Shown: positions 1 through 7,820 of the stretch, piece after piece
Numbering within the stretch: position 1 is the first letter of the stretch
Layout of the letters: each line of letters starts with the position of its first letter
The notes under the pieces: model-generated
Database searches by the model: none
Told to the model about the DNA's origin: nothing
What the model saw: only the letters and a program-made list of their open reading frames with translations
Source: CAZOVK01 sp964583165
GTDB lineage: Bacteria; Bacillota; Clostridia; Lachnospirales; WRAX01
Direction: 5' to 3'
Assembly: GCA_964583165.1 (NCBI GenBank)
Contig: CAZOVK010000017.1
Coordinates: forward strand, 1 to 36,040
Length of the DNA: 36,040 bases
Program-made: the position numbers and the translations under genes

Positions 1-155
1 GTCGCCGTTACGCTCTTGCCGCAGCCCGAGTCGCCGACAATCGCGACACATTCGCCCGCAAAACCGTCAAACGAAACGCCGCGCACGCCGTGAACGCGCC
101 CGCCATAGGTCGCGAATGACACGGCTAAGTCCTTGATTTGTAGTAGCTTTTCCGT
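1..155 (-). CDS. oppD: Oligopeptide ABC transporter ATP-binding protein OppD (partial, N-terminal part)
   Basis: This is the N-terminal part of an ABC ATPase that runs off the left edge. The reading frame gives EKLLQIKDLAVSF, then a first strand and the Walker A motif GDSGCGKS, as in OppD/DppD. It is the last visible gene of the opp operon, 17 nt after oppC, and would power import through OppBC together with OppF. The start is odd. An in-frame TAG at 170-168 closes the frame upstream, and no ATG, TTG or GTG follows before GTG 122, which would delete the first beta strand. An AGGGGG ribosome binding site at 169-164 lies 8 nt before ACG at 155, exactly where family members have ATG. ATT at 161 is the alternative, but it sits only 2 nt from that site. 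Family assignment is firm; the start is an inference. Confidence 0.85.
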
Positions 156-172
156 CTTAATCGCCCCCTATA

Positions 173-1132
173 CTATTTAGCGCCCCTCATGCGTGGGTCA
201 AGCGCGTCGCGCAAGCCGTCGCCGAGCAGGTTGAAGCTCAACATGGTCGTACAAATGAAAATCGATACGATGAACAACTGGAACGGGTTCTGGCGGTAGC
301 TCTCTGCGACTTCACGCGCGAGAATACCCCAACTGGGTGTCGGTGGTTTTAGCCCTAGACCGATAAAGCTAAGGAAGGCTTCGGTGAAAATCGCCGACGG
401 AATCGCCATTGCCACATTCGTAATAATCAGCCCCATTGTATTAGGGACAAGATGTTTGAAGATGATACGCATACTGCCTGAGCCGAGAGCACGCGCCGCG
501 AGAACATACTCACTTGTTTTAAGTTGGAGCACTTGCCCGCGAATGAAACGCGCCGAGCCAATCCAACCTAAGGCCGTCATAGCCGCCACAAGCCCCGCAA
601 TACCGGCGTTTCTGCCGAACGCAATCATTAGCAGAATCGCGATAATGAGTGTAGGTATGCCATAGAGCACGTCAATCAAGCGCATTATGAGCATATCTAT
701 CTTGCCGCCGAAGTAACCCGCGATGCCGCCAATCCAGATGCCGTTGAATTGGTTTATAAGAGCGACTATCAAGCTGATAGACAGCGAATAGCGCGCCCCT
801 GTCCAGATACGTGACCACATATCGCGGCCTGCCTTGTCAGTGCCGAAAAAGTGGTCGCCGCTTGGGAGTTGGTTCATGGCCTTCGCGTTCGTCGTTCTGT
901 AGTCGTATTGCGTCATAAAAGGCCCGAGAATCGCAAGGACTACATAAATCATCAAGATAACGCAACAAATCATTGCCAGTGGATTCTTACGGAAGCGCAC
1001 GAACGCGTCTTGCCAATAATTCAGCGTCGGGCGCACTATTTGATTGCTCTTGTCTAAGTCGCGCTCTATAGGTTCATAAAGCGACGCGTCAGACACATTC
1101 ACTTCGCTTGCCAACACCTGATTTTCCGCCAC
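173..1132 (-). CDS. oppC: Oligopeptide ABC transporter permease OppC
   Basis: A 319-residue inner-membrane permease of the OppC/DppC family. It has a cytoplasmic N-terminal segment, a first membrane helix near residues 55-75 (the OppC_N region), the conserved HFFGTDKAGRDMWSR loop, and a five-helix BPD_transp_1 core. The EAA-type loop that docks on the ATPases is AARALGSGSMRIIFKHLVPN. The start is GTG at 1132, with TAGGTG 5 nt upstream overlapping the end of oppB; only 7 nt separate the two genes, so translation is probably coupled. It forms the translocation pore with OppB for peptides delivered by OppA. Length and motifs are normal. Confidence 0.93.
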   Translation of the reverse strand: MAENQVLASEVNVSDASLYEPIERDLDKSNQIVRPTLNYWQDAFVRFRKNPLAMICCVILMIYVVLAILGPFMTQYDYRTTNAKAMNQLPSGDHFFGTDKAGRDMWSRIWTGARYSLSISLIVALINQFNGIWIGGIAGYFGGKIDMLIMRLIDVLYGIPTLIIAILLMIAFGRNAGIAGLVAAMTALGWIGSARFIRGQVLQLKTSEYVLAARALGSGSMRIIFKHLVPNTMGLIITNVAMAIPSAIFTEAFLSFIGLGLKPPTPSWGILAREVAESYRQNPFQLFIVSIFICTTMLSFNLLGDGLRDALDPRMRGAK

Positions 1133-1139
1133 TTTACAC

Positions 1140-2057
1140 CTACTTTCCTATTCTGATACGCGGGTCAATGAACCCGTATGCAATATCTACACAGAAATTC
1201 GCGATTACAAGGAATGTGCCGTAGAACAAGGACATACCCAGAATCATGGTATAGTCAAGGTCGTTAAGACTGCCGACATAGAACTTACCCATACCGGGAA
1301 TCAAGAACACGTACTCGATGATGTAAGTACCCGTCAGAATAGCCGCGACGGCGGGGCCGATAACGGTAATGACAGGGAGTATCGCGTTTCTGATTTGGTG
1401 GCGCCAGAGGATTTCAAGGCCGTTCAGACCTTTGGATTCAGCCGTCACGATATAGTCCTGATTCGATACATCAATCATGTTGGCGCGCATTAGGCGCGTG
1501 ACAAGTGCTGTTGTCCACATGCTCAGAGCAAAAGTGGGTAGTATCGTATGTGCAAACGTGCCCCATTGCGCAATCGGGAACCATTTAAGCTGAACCGCAA
1601 AGCCGAATTGCAGTAGCGCACCGCTGATAAACTCCGGTAGGCTTACGCCTACAATGGCGATTATTAAACAGAAGTAGTCCAGAAACTTGCGCCGATTCAG
1701 CGCCGATATACAACCGAGCGTAAGCCCCAAAATCATCGCAAACGTGATTGAGCGTATACCCACGTCAGCCGAAACGGGGAATGTTTCGCTTATGACCTTA
1801 GTCACAGGGCGGTCGCCGTATTTGAGCGCAACGCCTAAGTCACCCTTAAACAGGTTCTTTATGTAGTTGACATACTGAATCACAAGCGGCTGGTCAAGCC
1901 CATAGTAACGCTTCAAGTTCTCACGCGCGGCGGCCGAAATCTTGGGGTCATTAAACGTATCGCCCGGAATCGTCCGCACAAGGAAGAACAACAGCGTTAG
2001 CAAAACGAAAATCGTGAGCAAGGATATGCCCAGTCTTTTAAGGATGTACATTACCAT
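1140..2057 (-). CDS. oppB: Oligopeptide ABC transporter permease OppB
   Basis: An inner-membrane permease of the OppB/DppB family, about 305 residues. The N-terminal membrane helix YILKRLGISLLTIFVLLTL is typical, followed by the periplasmic segment with RTIPGDTFNDP and a BPD_transp_1 core. The EAA loop is ESKGLNGLEILWRHQIRNAILP. The C-terminus DPRIRIGK is the usual OppB ending. An in-frame ATG at 2072 exists, but no convincing ribosome binding site precedes it. The ATG at 2057 (MVMYILKRL) or 2051 places the helix where the family has it, so 2057 is used here with moderate certainty. It lies about 100 nt after oppA, with a GC-rich hairpin in the gap. Confidence 0.92.
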   Translation of the reverse strand: MVMYILKRLGISLLTIFVLLTLLFFLVRTIPGDTFNDPKISAAARENLKRYYGLDQPLVIQYVNYIKNLFKGDLGVALKYGDRPVTKVISETFPVSADVGIRSITFAMILGLTLGCISALNRRKFLDYFCLIIAIVGVSLPEFISGALLQFGFAVQLKWFPIAQWGTFAHTILPTFALSMWTTALVTRLMRANMIDVSNQDYIVTAESKGLNGLEILWRHQIRNAILPVITVIGPAVAAILTGTYIIEYVFLIPGMGKFYVGSLNDLDYTMILGMSLFYGTFLVIANFCVDIAYGFIDPRIRIGK

Positions 2058-2101
2058 TTTCTCACATCCCATCCATTATAAAGATATGAAGATATACAAA
2101 G

Positions 2102-2121
2102 GGGGCGGCGTGAACCGCCCC
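2102..2121 (-). terminator. GC-rich hairpin between oppA and oppB (attenuator or mRNA processing/stability stem)
   Basis: GGGGCGG and CCGCCCC form a perfect 7-bp stem with a 6-nt loop. On the minus strand it is followed by CTTTGTATAT, too weak a U-tract for full termination. Its position just downstream of oppA suggests partial termination or 3' end protection, so that the binding protein is made in excess over the permeases. That role is inferred. Confidence 0.55.
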
Positions 2122-2157
2122 GATCCGTAGGGACGCAAATCAGCGCCCGCTACTTAA

Positions 2158-3897
2158 CTATTTCACGAAGTACGCATATACGAAGTCTTCCGAAACCATG
2201 AAGTTACGCGGAAGGTTCATAAGCTTATCGTTCTTCATCCACGCGCGGCGGCGTACTTGTAGCGGAACGAACGCGGCGTCAGAAATCGTGAGCTTCTCTG
2301 CATCTGCCATGAGTTGCATACGTTTTGTCGGGTCGCCTTCGTGACGAGCGGCTTCAACCTTGTCGTCATATTCCTTGTTGAACCAGTGCAAGCTGGCTTC
2401 GCCGTTGCCTGTCTGGAACAGCTCAAGGTATGTCATCGGGTCGTCATAGTCAGGCATCCAGCCCTTGAATACGAGCGAGTAGTTAGAGCCTTGGTCTTGT
2501 TTAAGTTTCTCTGCGTATGTTACAAGCTGAATCTCGAAGTTGATACCGAGGTTCGTGATGAACATGTCTTGAAGAATCTCTGCCTGAAGCTTAGAACCTG
2601 CTGAGTCTGTTGTCAGAAGCGTAACAGTGATTTGCTTGGGGTCAGTCAGATTCAATTCTGCTAAAGCCTTGTCAAGATATTCTTTTGCTTTGGCGGGGTC
2701 AGCTGTTGTCGGCATACCTTCGATGGGGTATTCTTCATAATACGGCTTGTTTACGCCACTAACGTCGGGCAGAACAAGACGCGTACCCGGTAACAACAGA
2801 CCGTTTGACGCGAGCAGGCAATAGTCTTCTCTATCAACGGCGTAGTTGAGCGCCATACGGAAGTTTTGGTTGGCAAGCCACGGTTCGTCTGCGTTGTCAT
2901 GCTTAATTGAGAGCCAGTCAACCGCGCCATCAGCGAACAATTGAACATTCGGGTCGTCTTTGAAGTCCACCCATGCTGTTGACGGAATGTCTACATAGCT
3001 GAGCTGACCGTCATTGTACATATCAAGAGCTGTATTTGTGCCGCCCGGAACAACGTAAATCTTGACTGTGTTCAGATAGATTGCGTCGGCGTTCCAGTAG
3101 TTCGGATTCTTTTCAAGGAGTAAGTATTCTTCATGCTTCCATTCTTTGAGCACGAAAGGACCGTTATAGAGCATGTTTTCGGGCTCTTGCGCGAATTTCT
3201 CGCCCTGTGCCTTTACAAACTCTTCCTTAACGGGGTAATATTGCATGTTATAGACCATGGGGATGAAGTAAGGCGCGGAATATTCAAGCGTGTATTCGAG
3301 CGTCTTGTCATCAATCGCCTTTACACCAACGTCATCACGCGAGCCTTTGCCTTCGTTATAGGCAAGAGCGCCCTTAACTATGTAGCCCTGGAATGCGTAA
3401 GGTGTGGCTGTTTCGGGGTCAAGCAGGCGTTTAAGACCAAACTCGAAGTCGTGAGCCGTAATCGGCGAGCCATCACTCCATTTAGCGTCACGGAGGTGGA
3501 ATGTTACTTTCATGCCATCATCAGAAATTTCCCACGATTCGGCGATGCCCGGCATAGGTGTAACGCCGTTTTCAAGGCGTACAAGACCCTCATAGATACC
3601 GCGCCCGACAGAGAAAGACGCAGAAGACGACGCTTTCTGTTGGTCGAGTGACGGCGCGTCAACTGTCATAGCAAACGCCAAGTCTTGAACATCAGCAAGC
3701 TCTTCGCCGTTGGGGCCGAGTTTGCCGGTGGGCGCCTGTGATTGTTGAGTGGGCGCGGGTGTGGCTGAACTTTGCTGTGACTGTGATGGGGTGGGGGTTG
3801 GGCTTGAACTTGAACTTGCGGGTGTGGCAGTACCGCCACAAGCTGTCAAGCCTGCTACCATGATTGATACTACTAACAGCGATAAAAACTTCTTCAT
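2158..3897 (-). CDS. oppA: Oligopeptide-binding lipoprotein OppA (SBP_bac_5)
   Basis: A 579-residue extracellular solute-binding lipoprotein. It has a lipoprotein signal peptide (MKKFLSLLVVSIMVAGLTAC; lipobox LTAC, with the modified Cys at 20), then a Ser/Pro/Thr/Gln-rich linker to about residue 57, then the SBP_bac_5 domain. Recognisable segments include WEISDDGMKVTFHLRDAKWSDG and HDFEFGLKRLLDPETATPYAF near the N-terminal lobe, and KGWMPDYDDPMTYLELFQTGN near the C-terminus. It captures peptides outside the membrane and delivers them to OppBC. The ribosome binding site AAGGAGG lies 7 nt before ATG 3897. It is the second gene of the operon and is bracketed by hairpins at 3930-3951 and 2102-2121. 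The exact peptide preference cannot be read from the sequence. Confidence 0.94.
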   Translation of the reverse strand: MKKFLSLLVVSIMVAGLTACGGTATPASSSSSPTPTPSQSQQSSATPAPTQQSQAPTGKLGPNGEELADVQDLAFAMTVDAPSLDQQKASSSASFSVGRGIYEGLVRLENGVTPMPGIAESWEISDDGMKVTFHLRDAKWSDGSPITAHDFEFGLKRLLDPETATPYAFQGYIVKGALAYNEGKGSRDDVGVKAIDDKTLEYTLEYSAPYFIPMVYNMQYYPVKEEFVKAQGEKFAQEPENMLYNGPFVLKEWKHEEYLLLEKNPNYWNADAIYLNTVKIYVVPGGTNTALDMYNDGQLSYVDIPSTAWVDFKDDPNVQLFADGAVDWLSIKHDNADEPWLANQNFRMALNYAVDREDYCLLASNGLLLPGTRLVLPDVSGVNKPYYEEYPIEGMPTTADPAKAKEYLDKALAELNLTDPKQITVTLLTTDSAGSKLQAEILQDMFITNLGINFEIQLVTYAEKLKQDQGSNYSLVFKGWMPDYDDPMTYLELFQTGNGEASLHWFNKEYDDKVEAARHEGDPTKRMQLMADAEKLTISDAAFVPLQVRRRAWMKNDKLMNLPRNFMVSEDFVYAYFVK

Positions 3898-3929
3898 GAA
3901 TGCCCTCCTTAAACTACTTTTTTATATGC

Positions 3930-3951
3930 AGAAACCAAAAACTTGGTTTCT
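3930..3951 (-). promoter_or_regulatory. Hairpin between oppF and oppA
   Basis: AGAAACCAA and TTGGTTTCT form a perfect 9-bp stem with a 4-nt loop in the 75-nt gap after oppF. No U-tract follows immediately on the minus strand; the next bases are GCATATAAAAAAG. It is a plausible RNA-processing or 5'-stabilising stem for the oppA message rather than a full terminator. Confidence 0.45.
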
Positions 3952-3972
3952 AGCCTACATTGAACGAAAACA

Positions 3973-4941
3973 TTAAACCATAGCGTATTGGATATTGTGG
4001 CACGCGACAAAGTGGCTGGGGCTGACTTCTGTGAGCTCGGGTGAAGTCTCGCCACATGCCTTGACAGTACATGAACAACGCCCGCGGAAGCGGCACAGCG
4101 GTTGTGGGTTTATCGGGCTGGGTACGTCGCCCTCCAGTAATATGCGGTTGCGCGAGTGTTCAATATCGGGGTCGGGTATCGGAATCGCCGACAAAAGTGC
4201 CCTTGTGTATGGGTGAAGTGGGTTATCATATAATTCAGAACTGGAGGCCTGCTCAACGAGAGTGCCCAGATACATAACGGCAACATTGTCAGAAATATGC
4301 TTGACCATGCTTAAATCATGCGCTATAAATAGGTAGGTAAGCCCCATTTTTTCTTGCAAGCCAATCAAAAGGTTGACAATCTGCGCCTGAATACTCACGT
4401 CAAGAGCAGAAATTGGCTCGTCACAAACAATGAATTTCGGTTCAATCGCAAGCGCGCGCGCGATGCCGATACGTTGACGCTGACCGCCCGAAAACTCATG
4501 CGGAAAGCGCCCGCCATGCTCATGGTTCAAGCCGACGAGGCTCAAAAGCTCGTTTATGCGGTCGAGTCTGTCTTTGCCCTTGTAAATCTTATGTATGTCT
4601 ATGCCCTCGCCAATGATGTCGCCGACTGTCATGCGTGGGTTCAATGACGCGTATGGGTCTTGGAAGATGATTTGCGCGTCTTTTGTGAACTCGCGATGTT
4701 CGGCGCGATTCATCTTGTGGACGGATTTACCGTCAAAAACGACCTCACCGCCCGTTGCGTCATAGAGTTTCAGTATCGTGCGCCCGATTGTGCTCTTGCC
4801 ACAGCCCGACTCACCCACAAGCCCGAGTGTTGCGCCGCGCTCAATAGAAAAACTCACATCATCAACCGCTTTAAGGATACTGCCGCGCCCTACCTGAAAA
4901 TACTTTTTCAGATGACTGACATTAAGTAGCTGTTCCGGCAT
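3973..4941 (-). CDS. oppF: Oligopeptide ABC transporter ATP-binding protein OppF
   Basis: A 322-residue ABC ATPase. It has Walker A GESGCGKST (residues 43-51), a Q-loop in IIFQDPYASLNPRM, the signature FSGGQRQRIGIARAL, Walker B KFIVCDEP and the switch histidine in FIAHDLSMVKH. The C-terminal oligo_HPY extension typical of OppD/OppF carries a cysteine cluster (CRFRGRCSC...C). It pairs with OppD to drive OppBC. It is the first gene of the operon; a more usual order puts the two ATPases together, so the F-A-B-C-D arrangement is a local peculiarity. The ribosome binding site AGGGGGCGGG precedes ATG 4941. Confidence 0.94.
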   Translation of the reverse strand: MPEQLLNVSHLKKYFQVGRGSILKAVDDVSFSIERGATLGLVGESGCGKSTIGRTILKLYDATGGEVVFDGKSVHKMNRAEHREFTKDAQIIFQDPYASLNPRMTVGDIIGEGIDIHKIYKGKDRLDRINELLSLVGLNHEHGGRFPHEFSGGQRQRIGIARALAIEPKFIVCDEPISALDVSIQAQIVNLLIGLQEKMGLTYLFIAHDLSMVKHISDNVAVMYLGTLVEQASSSELYDNPLHPYTRALLSAIPIPDPDIEHSRNRILLEGDVPSPINPQPLCRFRGRCSCTVKACGETSPELTEVSPSHFVACHNIQYAMV

Positions 4942-4981
4942 AATCCCGCCCCCTCTATCAATAATTAGCCTGAATTGTCAA

Positions 4982-4994
4982 CTGGTATTACCAG
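4982..4994. promoter_or_regulatory. Candidate operator: GntR/FadR-like palindrome at the opp promoter
   Basis: CTGGTA-T-TACCAG is a perfect 6-1-6 inverted repeat. It contains TGGTNNNACCA, the core recognised by many FadR-subfamily GntR regulators. It overlaps the downstream edge of the opp -10 element and the expected transcription start, where a bound repressor would block initiation. No GntR gene is visible in the window, so the regulator is unknown. Confidence 0.5.
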
Positions 4995-5021
4995 ATTATC
5001 AGAAACCATGTTGTTTGTCAA
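4993..5021 (-). promoter_or_regulatory. SigA-type promoter of the opp operon
   Basis: On the minus strand, TTGACA at 5021-5016 is followed after exactly 17 nt by TAATCT at 4998-4993. The predicted start near 4986 gives a 5' leader of about 45 nt before oppF. A second TTGACA at 4983-4978 lacks a good -10. Confidence 0.65.
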
Positions 5022-5117
5022 GACTTTATTCATTTATGACATAATTTTTATTGGTATGATAGTAGAATTGTTCAGATTCTACAACCACAGAAATTTTACA
5101 ATTTGGGTTAAATAGGT

Positions 5118-5146
5118 TTGCATTCGTCAAGTAATGGGTGTATAAT
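5118..5146 (+). promoter_or_regulatory. SigA-type promoter of the MATE gene
   Basis: TTGCAT at 5118-5123, a 17-nt spacer, and TATAAT at 5141-5146. The predicted start near 5153 leaves a leader of about 90 nt before the ATG at 5244. Confidence 0.6.
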
Positions 5147-5167
5147 AATTTAGTAAGGGCTTAACTA

Positions 5168-5225
5168 ACGGCTTGGTAACCTATAGCAACTTGGTAGATA
5201 CTTTGTTGAGTTGCCATGAAGCCGT
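5168..5225 (+). promoter_or_regulatory. Structured 5' leader of the MATE transporter mRNA
   Basis: Two nested stems can form: an outer one, ACGGCTT (5168-5174) with AAGCCGT (5219-5225), and an inner one, GCAACT (5186-5191) with AGTTGC (5209-5214). The structure ends 10 nt before the GGAGG ribosome binding site. MATE genes in Firmicutes are often under ligand-responsive leaders. I cannot match this one to a known riboswitch class, so it is only a candidate. Confidence 0.4.
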
Positions 5226-5243
5226 CTATTATTTTGGAGGCGC

Positions 5244-6665
5244 ATGGATTTGAATGTTCTAATCGGTAAACTCAAGGGCTATTTTGTGCAGAATCGCTCA
5301 ATGTTTCAACAGATATTTCGCATAACATGGCCCGCATTTATTGAACTGTTCCTGTCGTCGCTGTTTCATGTTGTTGATATGGCTATGGTGGGGCGACTTT
5401 CGCCGTCTGCGATAGCGGCTGTTGGGCTTACGAACACGCCGTTTATGTTGCTAACGTCGATATTCCAGGCTGTAAACGTCGGCAGTACGGCGCTTGTATC
5501 GTGGAGTGTCGGCGAGGGTAACCCAAAACGCGGCGCACAGGTCGTTAAACAAACCGTCATATTCAACATCACGTTGGCGACGATTCTAACTATAGGCGGT
5601 ATTTTTGCGGCTCCATACATAATGGGATTTATGGCTAATGACCCGCTTACTAAAGAATATTCAACGGAATACTTGACTATTCTGTGTTATTCGATACCCG
5701 CTATGGGCTTGTCTATGGGTATTTCGGCGGCCTTGCGCGGTTGTGGGCAAACGAGATTGCCGATGTTATATAACCTTGCGGCTAACTTCATAAATGTCGT
5801 GTTGAACTATGTGTTGATTTATGGTCATTTCGGCATTACGGGCATGGGTGTTTCGGGCGCGGCGTGGGCGACGAGTATTTCTCGCTTCATAAGCGCAGGC
5901 GCGGCACTCGCCGTCGTAATCTTCTACCGCGGAACGCCTGTAAGGTTGCACCTAAAAACAAGCTGGAAGCCCGATTTTGGGATTATCAAAACTATGTTGA
6001 GTATAGGTCTTCCAGCGGCGGGGGAACAGCTTGTAATTCAGACGGGGCTTATGATGTTCGCCAAAATCGTGTCTAGCCTTGGCGTGTTTGTTTATGCGGC
6101 TCACCAGATTGTCGCGAATGTCAACATGATGGCGTTTTCAATCAATCAGGCGTTCTCGGTGTCGAATACCGCGCTTGTCGGGCGGGCTGTGGGCGCTGAT
6201 GACTTTGAGCTTGCACAGCGTTATACCTATACAAACCGATGGCTCGCGCGTATCGCTTCTGGCTTTGTGGCTATTATGATTCTCATTCTCGCGCGCCCGA
6301 TTATGTCATTGTATACGGACGTTTCGGAGGTTATAACAATAGGACTTCCGCTGTTCTGGTTTATAGCCGTTGTGCAGTTTGTTCAGGCTTCACAGATGAG
6401 TATATCGGGGGCTTTGCGTGGTTCGGGCGACACGATGTATCCGCTTTATGCGACAATCGCGGGCATTTGGGGCTTCCGCGTGGCCATGTGTTACCTATTG
6501 GCATTAGTCATGGGGTGGGGCGTTACGGGCGCATGGACGGCGTTTTTGCTAGACCAATTAGCCCGCACATTCGTAGTAAGCCGCCGCTTCAAATCGGGTA
6601 AGTGGCGTGGCATGAAAGCAAAAAAAGCCGAACGCGCACGACGGCATATGGCTAAGGGGCAGTAG
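5244..6665 (+). CDS. MATE family efflux transporter
   Basis: A 473-residue integral membrane protein with about 12 helices in two homologous halves. The first half begins FRITWPAFIELFLSSLFHVVDMAMVGRLSPSAIAAVGLTN, with the typical VDMAMVGRL motif. The second begins MLSIGLPAAGEQLVIQTGLMMFAKIVSSLG. SGALRGSGDTMYP near residue 390 is a conserved late-half motif. MATE proteins export drugs, metabolites or flavins using Na+ or H+ gradients; the substrate is not predictable here. The basic C-terminal tail (KAKKAERARRHMAKGQ) is cytoplasmic. TTGGAGG precedes ATG 5244. It is transcribed alone and ends at a strong terminator. Confidence 0.93.
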   Translation: MDLNVLIGKLKGYFVQNRSMFQQIFRITWPAFIELFLSSLFHVVDMAMVGRLSPSAIAAVGLTNTPFMLLTSIFQAVNVGSTALVSWSVGEGNPKRGAQVVKQTVIFNITLATILTIGGIFAAPYIMGFMANDPLTKEYSTEYLTILCYSIPAMGLSMGISAALRGCGQTRLPMLYNLAANFINVVLNYVLIYGHFGITGMGVSGAAWATSISRFISAGAALAVVIFYRGTPVRLHLKTSWKPDFGIIKTMLSIGLPAAGEQLVIQTGLMMFAKIVSSLGVFVYAAHQIVANVNMMAFSINQAFSVSNTALVGRAVGADDFELAQRYTYTNRWLARIASGFVAIMILILARPIMSLYTDVSEVITIGLPLFWFIAVVQFVQASQMSISGALRGSGDTMYPLYATIAGIWGFRVAMCYLLALVMGWGVTGAWTAFLLDQLARTFVVSRRFKSGKWRGMKAKKAERARRHMAKGQ

Positions 6666-6676
6666 TATATGAAGAA

Positions 6677-6700
6677 AGCCGCCATTAGGCGGCTCTTTTT
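6677..6700 (+). terminator. Rho-independent terminator (bidirectional)
   Basis: AGCCGCC-ATTA-GGCGGCT forms a 7-bp GC-rich stem followed by CTTTTT on the plus strand, ending the MATE transcript. On the minus strand the same stem is followed by TTCTTC, so it may also stop the long minus-strand operon ending at 6717. Confidence 0.85.
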
Positions 6701-6716
6701 ATGGCAAAATCACCGG

Positions 6717-7130
6717 TTATAGTATTTTTGTAAAATAGTGGCGCTTATGTATAAGTGGGTATTCTTGAAGCGCGAATACCTCTTGAAAGCCATGTTTTCT
6801 ATAGAAATCGGGGGCTTGAAAACTAAACGTATCAAGAAAGACATATCTGCAACCGCGTTCCCTAGCGGTGTTTTCGGCTTGTGCCAACATTCGTCTCCCG
6901 ATATGTTGACCGCGTAGGCTTTCACTGACCCACAGATACTCAACTGTCAGCCAATTCCCGTATGTATAACCGATAAGCCCCGCGAGCTTTTCCCCGGACT
7001 CGTTCTCAAAGAATATGCCGAGCTTTTTGGGTTTGAGTCCTCCGGTTCTTGCGTTGTTATATTCCAGAAGCCCTTGAAAGACATCAGATATGTCTTGTTT
7101 TGTCACTTCTTCCGTAATTCTAAAATCCAT
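6717..7130 (-). CDS. GNAT family N-acetyltransferase
   Basis: A 137-residue single-domain GNAT enzyme. It has acetyl-CoA binding motif A, VSESLRGQHIGRRMLAQAENTARERG (the R/QxxGxG/A loop is RGQHIG), followed by motif B, with YVFLDTFSFQAPDFYRKHGFQEV supplying the Tyr near the CoA. GNATs transfer acetyl from acetyl-CoA to an amine of a small molecule or protein; the substrate is unknown. It is the last gene of the minus-strand run, 21 nt after cvpA, with AAAGGGG about 10 nt before the ATG. Nothing in the neighbourhood fixes its substrate. Confidence 0.88.
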   Translation of the reverse strand: MDFRITEEVTKQDISDVFQGLLEYNNARTGGLKPKKLGIFFENESGEKLAGLIGYTYGNWLTVEYLWVSESLRGQHIGRRMLAQAENTARERGCRYVFLDTFSFQAPDFYRKHGFQEVFALQEYPLIHKRHYFTKIL

Positions 7131-7151
7131 TTGAAAATACCCCTTTAGAGC

Positions 7152-7820
7152 CTATTTAGGCAGAACAAGTTTCATAAGGCTGGTAGTACCCAATATCCCA
7201 CTGGCGGCGGAGTTATTGAGCAAATGTATAATAGGCGATAACGACGGGTTCAACGCAAGTAAAACACCACCTATATTAAACACCAGAAACGCTATCAAAA
7301 CGCCAGCAAAAAAACCAATGACCATACCGCCGAGCCTGTTCAACAGATTCAACCCCGGTATATGCGCGACAATATTAAGCGCGTTTCCGACGATTTCTAT
7401 GACTATGCCCAGAACCACAGACGCGATAATCAGCGCAAGGCAGTTTATCGCTAGGTCGGTAAGATACAGGCTGACCATAGAAATCTGTGTGTCGAGCGGC
7501 ACGCTCACGGCTTGACTGCCTGACGCGATAAGTTGTTCAAGGAAGCCGACTTGCGCTGTGGGTAAGCTGATTGACGACAACAAATCTGCCTGCATGGTGT
7601 TTACCTGTTGACCCATCGCGTTGTAGAACAAGTCGTAAATAATCGTGTATACGGGCGTTGTTTTCAGAATATCCGCGATAATGGGCATGAGCAGATACGC
7701 GAGAAACAACGACATAAGCCCCTTGCCGAGTGAGAAAACCATTCTGACCAGCCCTTGCTTACTACCGTTAAGCACGCAAAGGGCTATAATACCTATCAAT
7801 AAGAAATCGATAATATTCAT
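7152..7820 (-). CDS. cvpA: CvpA family membrane protein
   Basis: A 222-residue membrane protein of the CvpA (colicin V production) family. The N-terminus IIDFLLIGIIALCVLNGSKQGLVRMVFSLGKGLMSLFLAYLL is diagnostic. Further helices lie near residues 120-150 and 165-195, with IPGLNLLNRLGGMVIGF as the conserved late motif. It is about 50 residues longer than E. coli CvpA, with an inserted extracellular segment near 70-115. The biochemical role is not established. Its start overlaps the DUF5711 stop (TAATG), so the two are probably translationally coupled; this pairing recurs in Clostridia. Confidence 0.88.
   Translation of the reverse strand: MNIIDFLLIGIIALCVLNGSKQGLVRMVFSLGKGLMSLFLAYLLMPIIADILKTTPVYTIIYDLFYNAMGQQVNTMQADLLSSISLPTAQVGFLEQLIASGSQAVSVPLDTQISMVSLYLTDLAINCLALIIASVVLGIVIEIVGNALNIVAHIPGLNLLNRLGGMVIGFFAGVLIAFLVFNIGGVLLALNPSLSPIIHLLNNSAASGILGTTSLMKLVLPK

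Larger units (their letters stand above)
4942..5243. other. Divergent intergenic region between oppF and the MATE gene
   Basis: This 302-nt AT-rich spacer carries two outward control regions and no gene. Leftward are the opp promoter (4993-5021) and a perfect palindrome (4982-4994). Rightward are the MATE promoter (5118-5146) and a structured leader (5168-5225). Between them, near 5035-5060, a second possible rightward extended -10 (TGGTATGAT, 5052-5060) was noted without a convincing -35. Confidence 0.7.

Noticed and set aside
3133..3651. 172-codon plus-strand open frame opposite oppA
   Set aside because: It lies wholly inside the well-supported oppA gene on the other strand, has no ribosome binding site and gives no recognisable protein.
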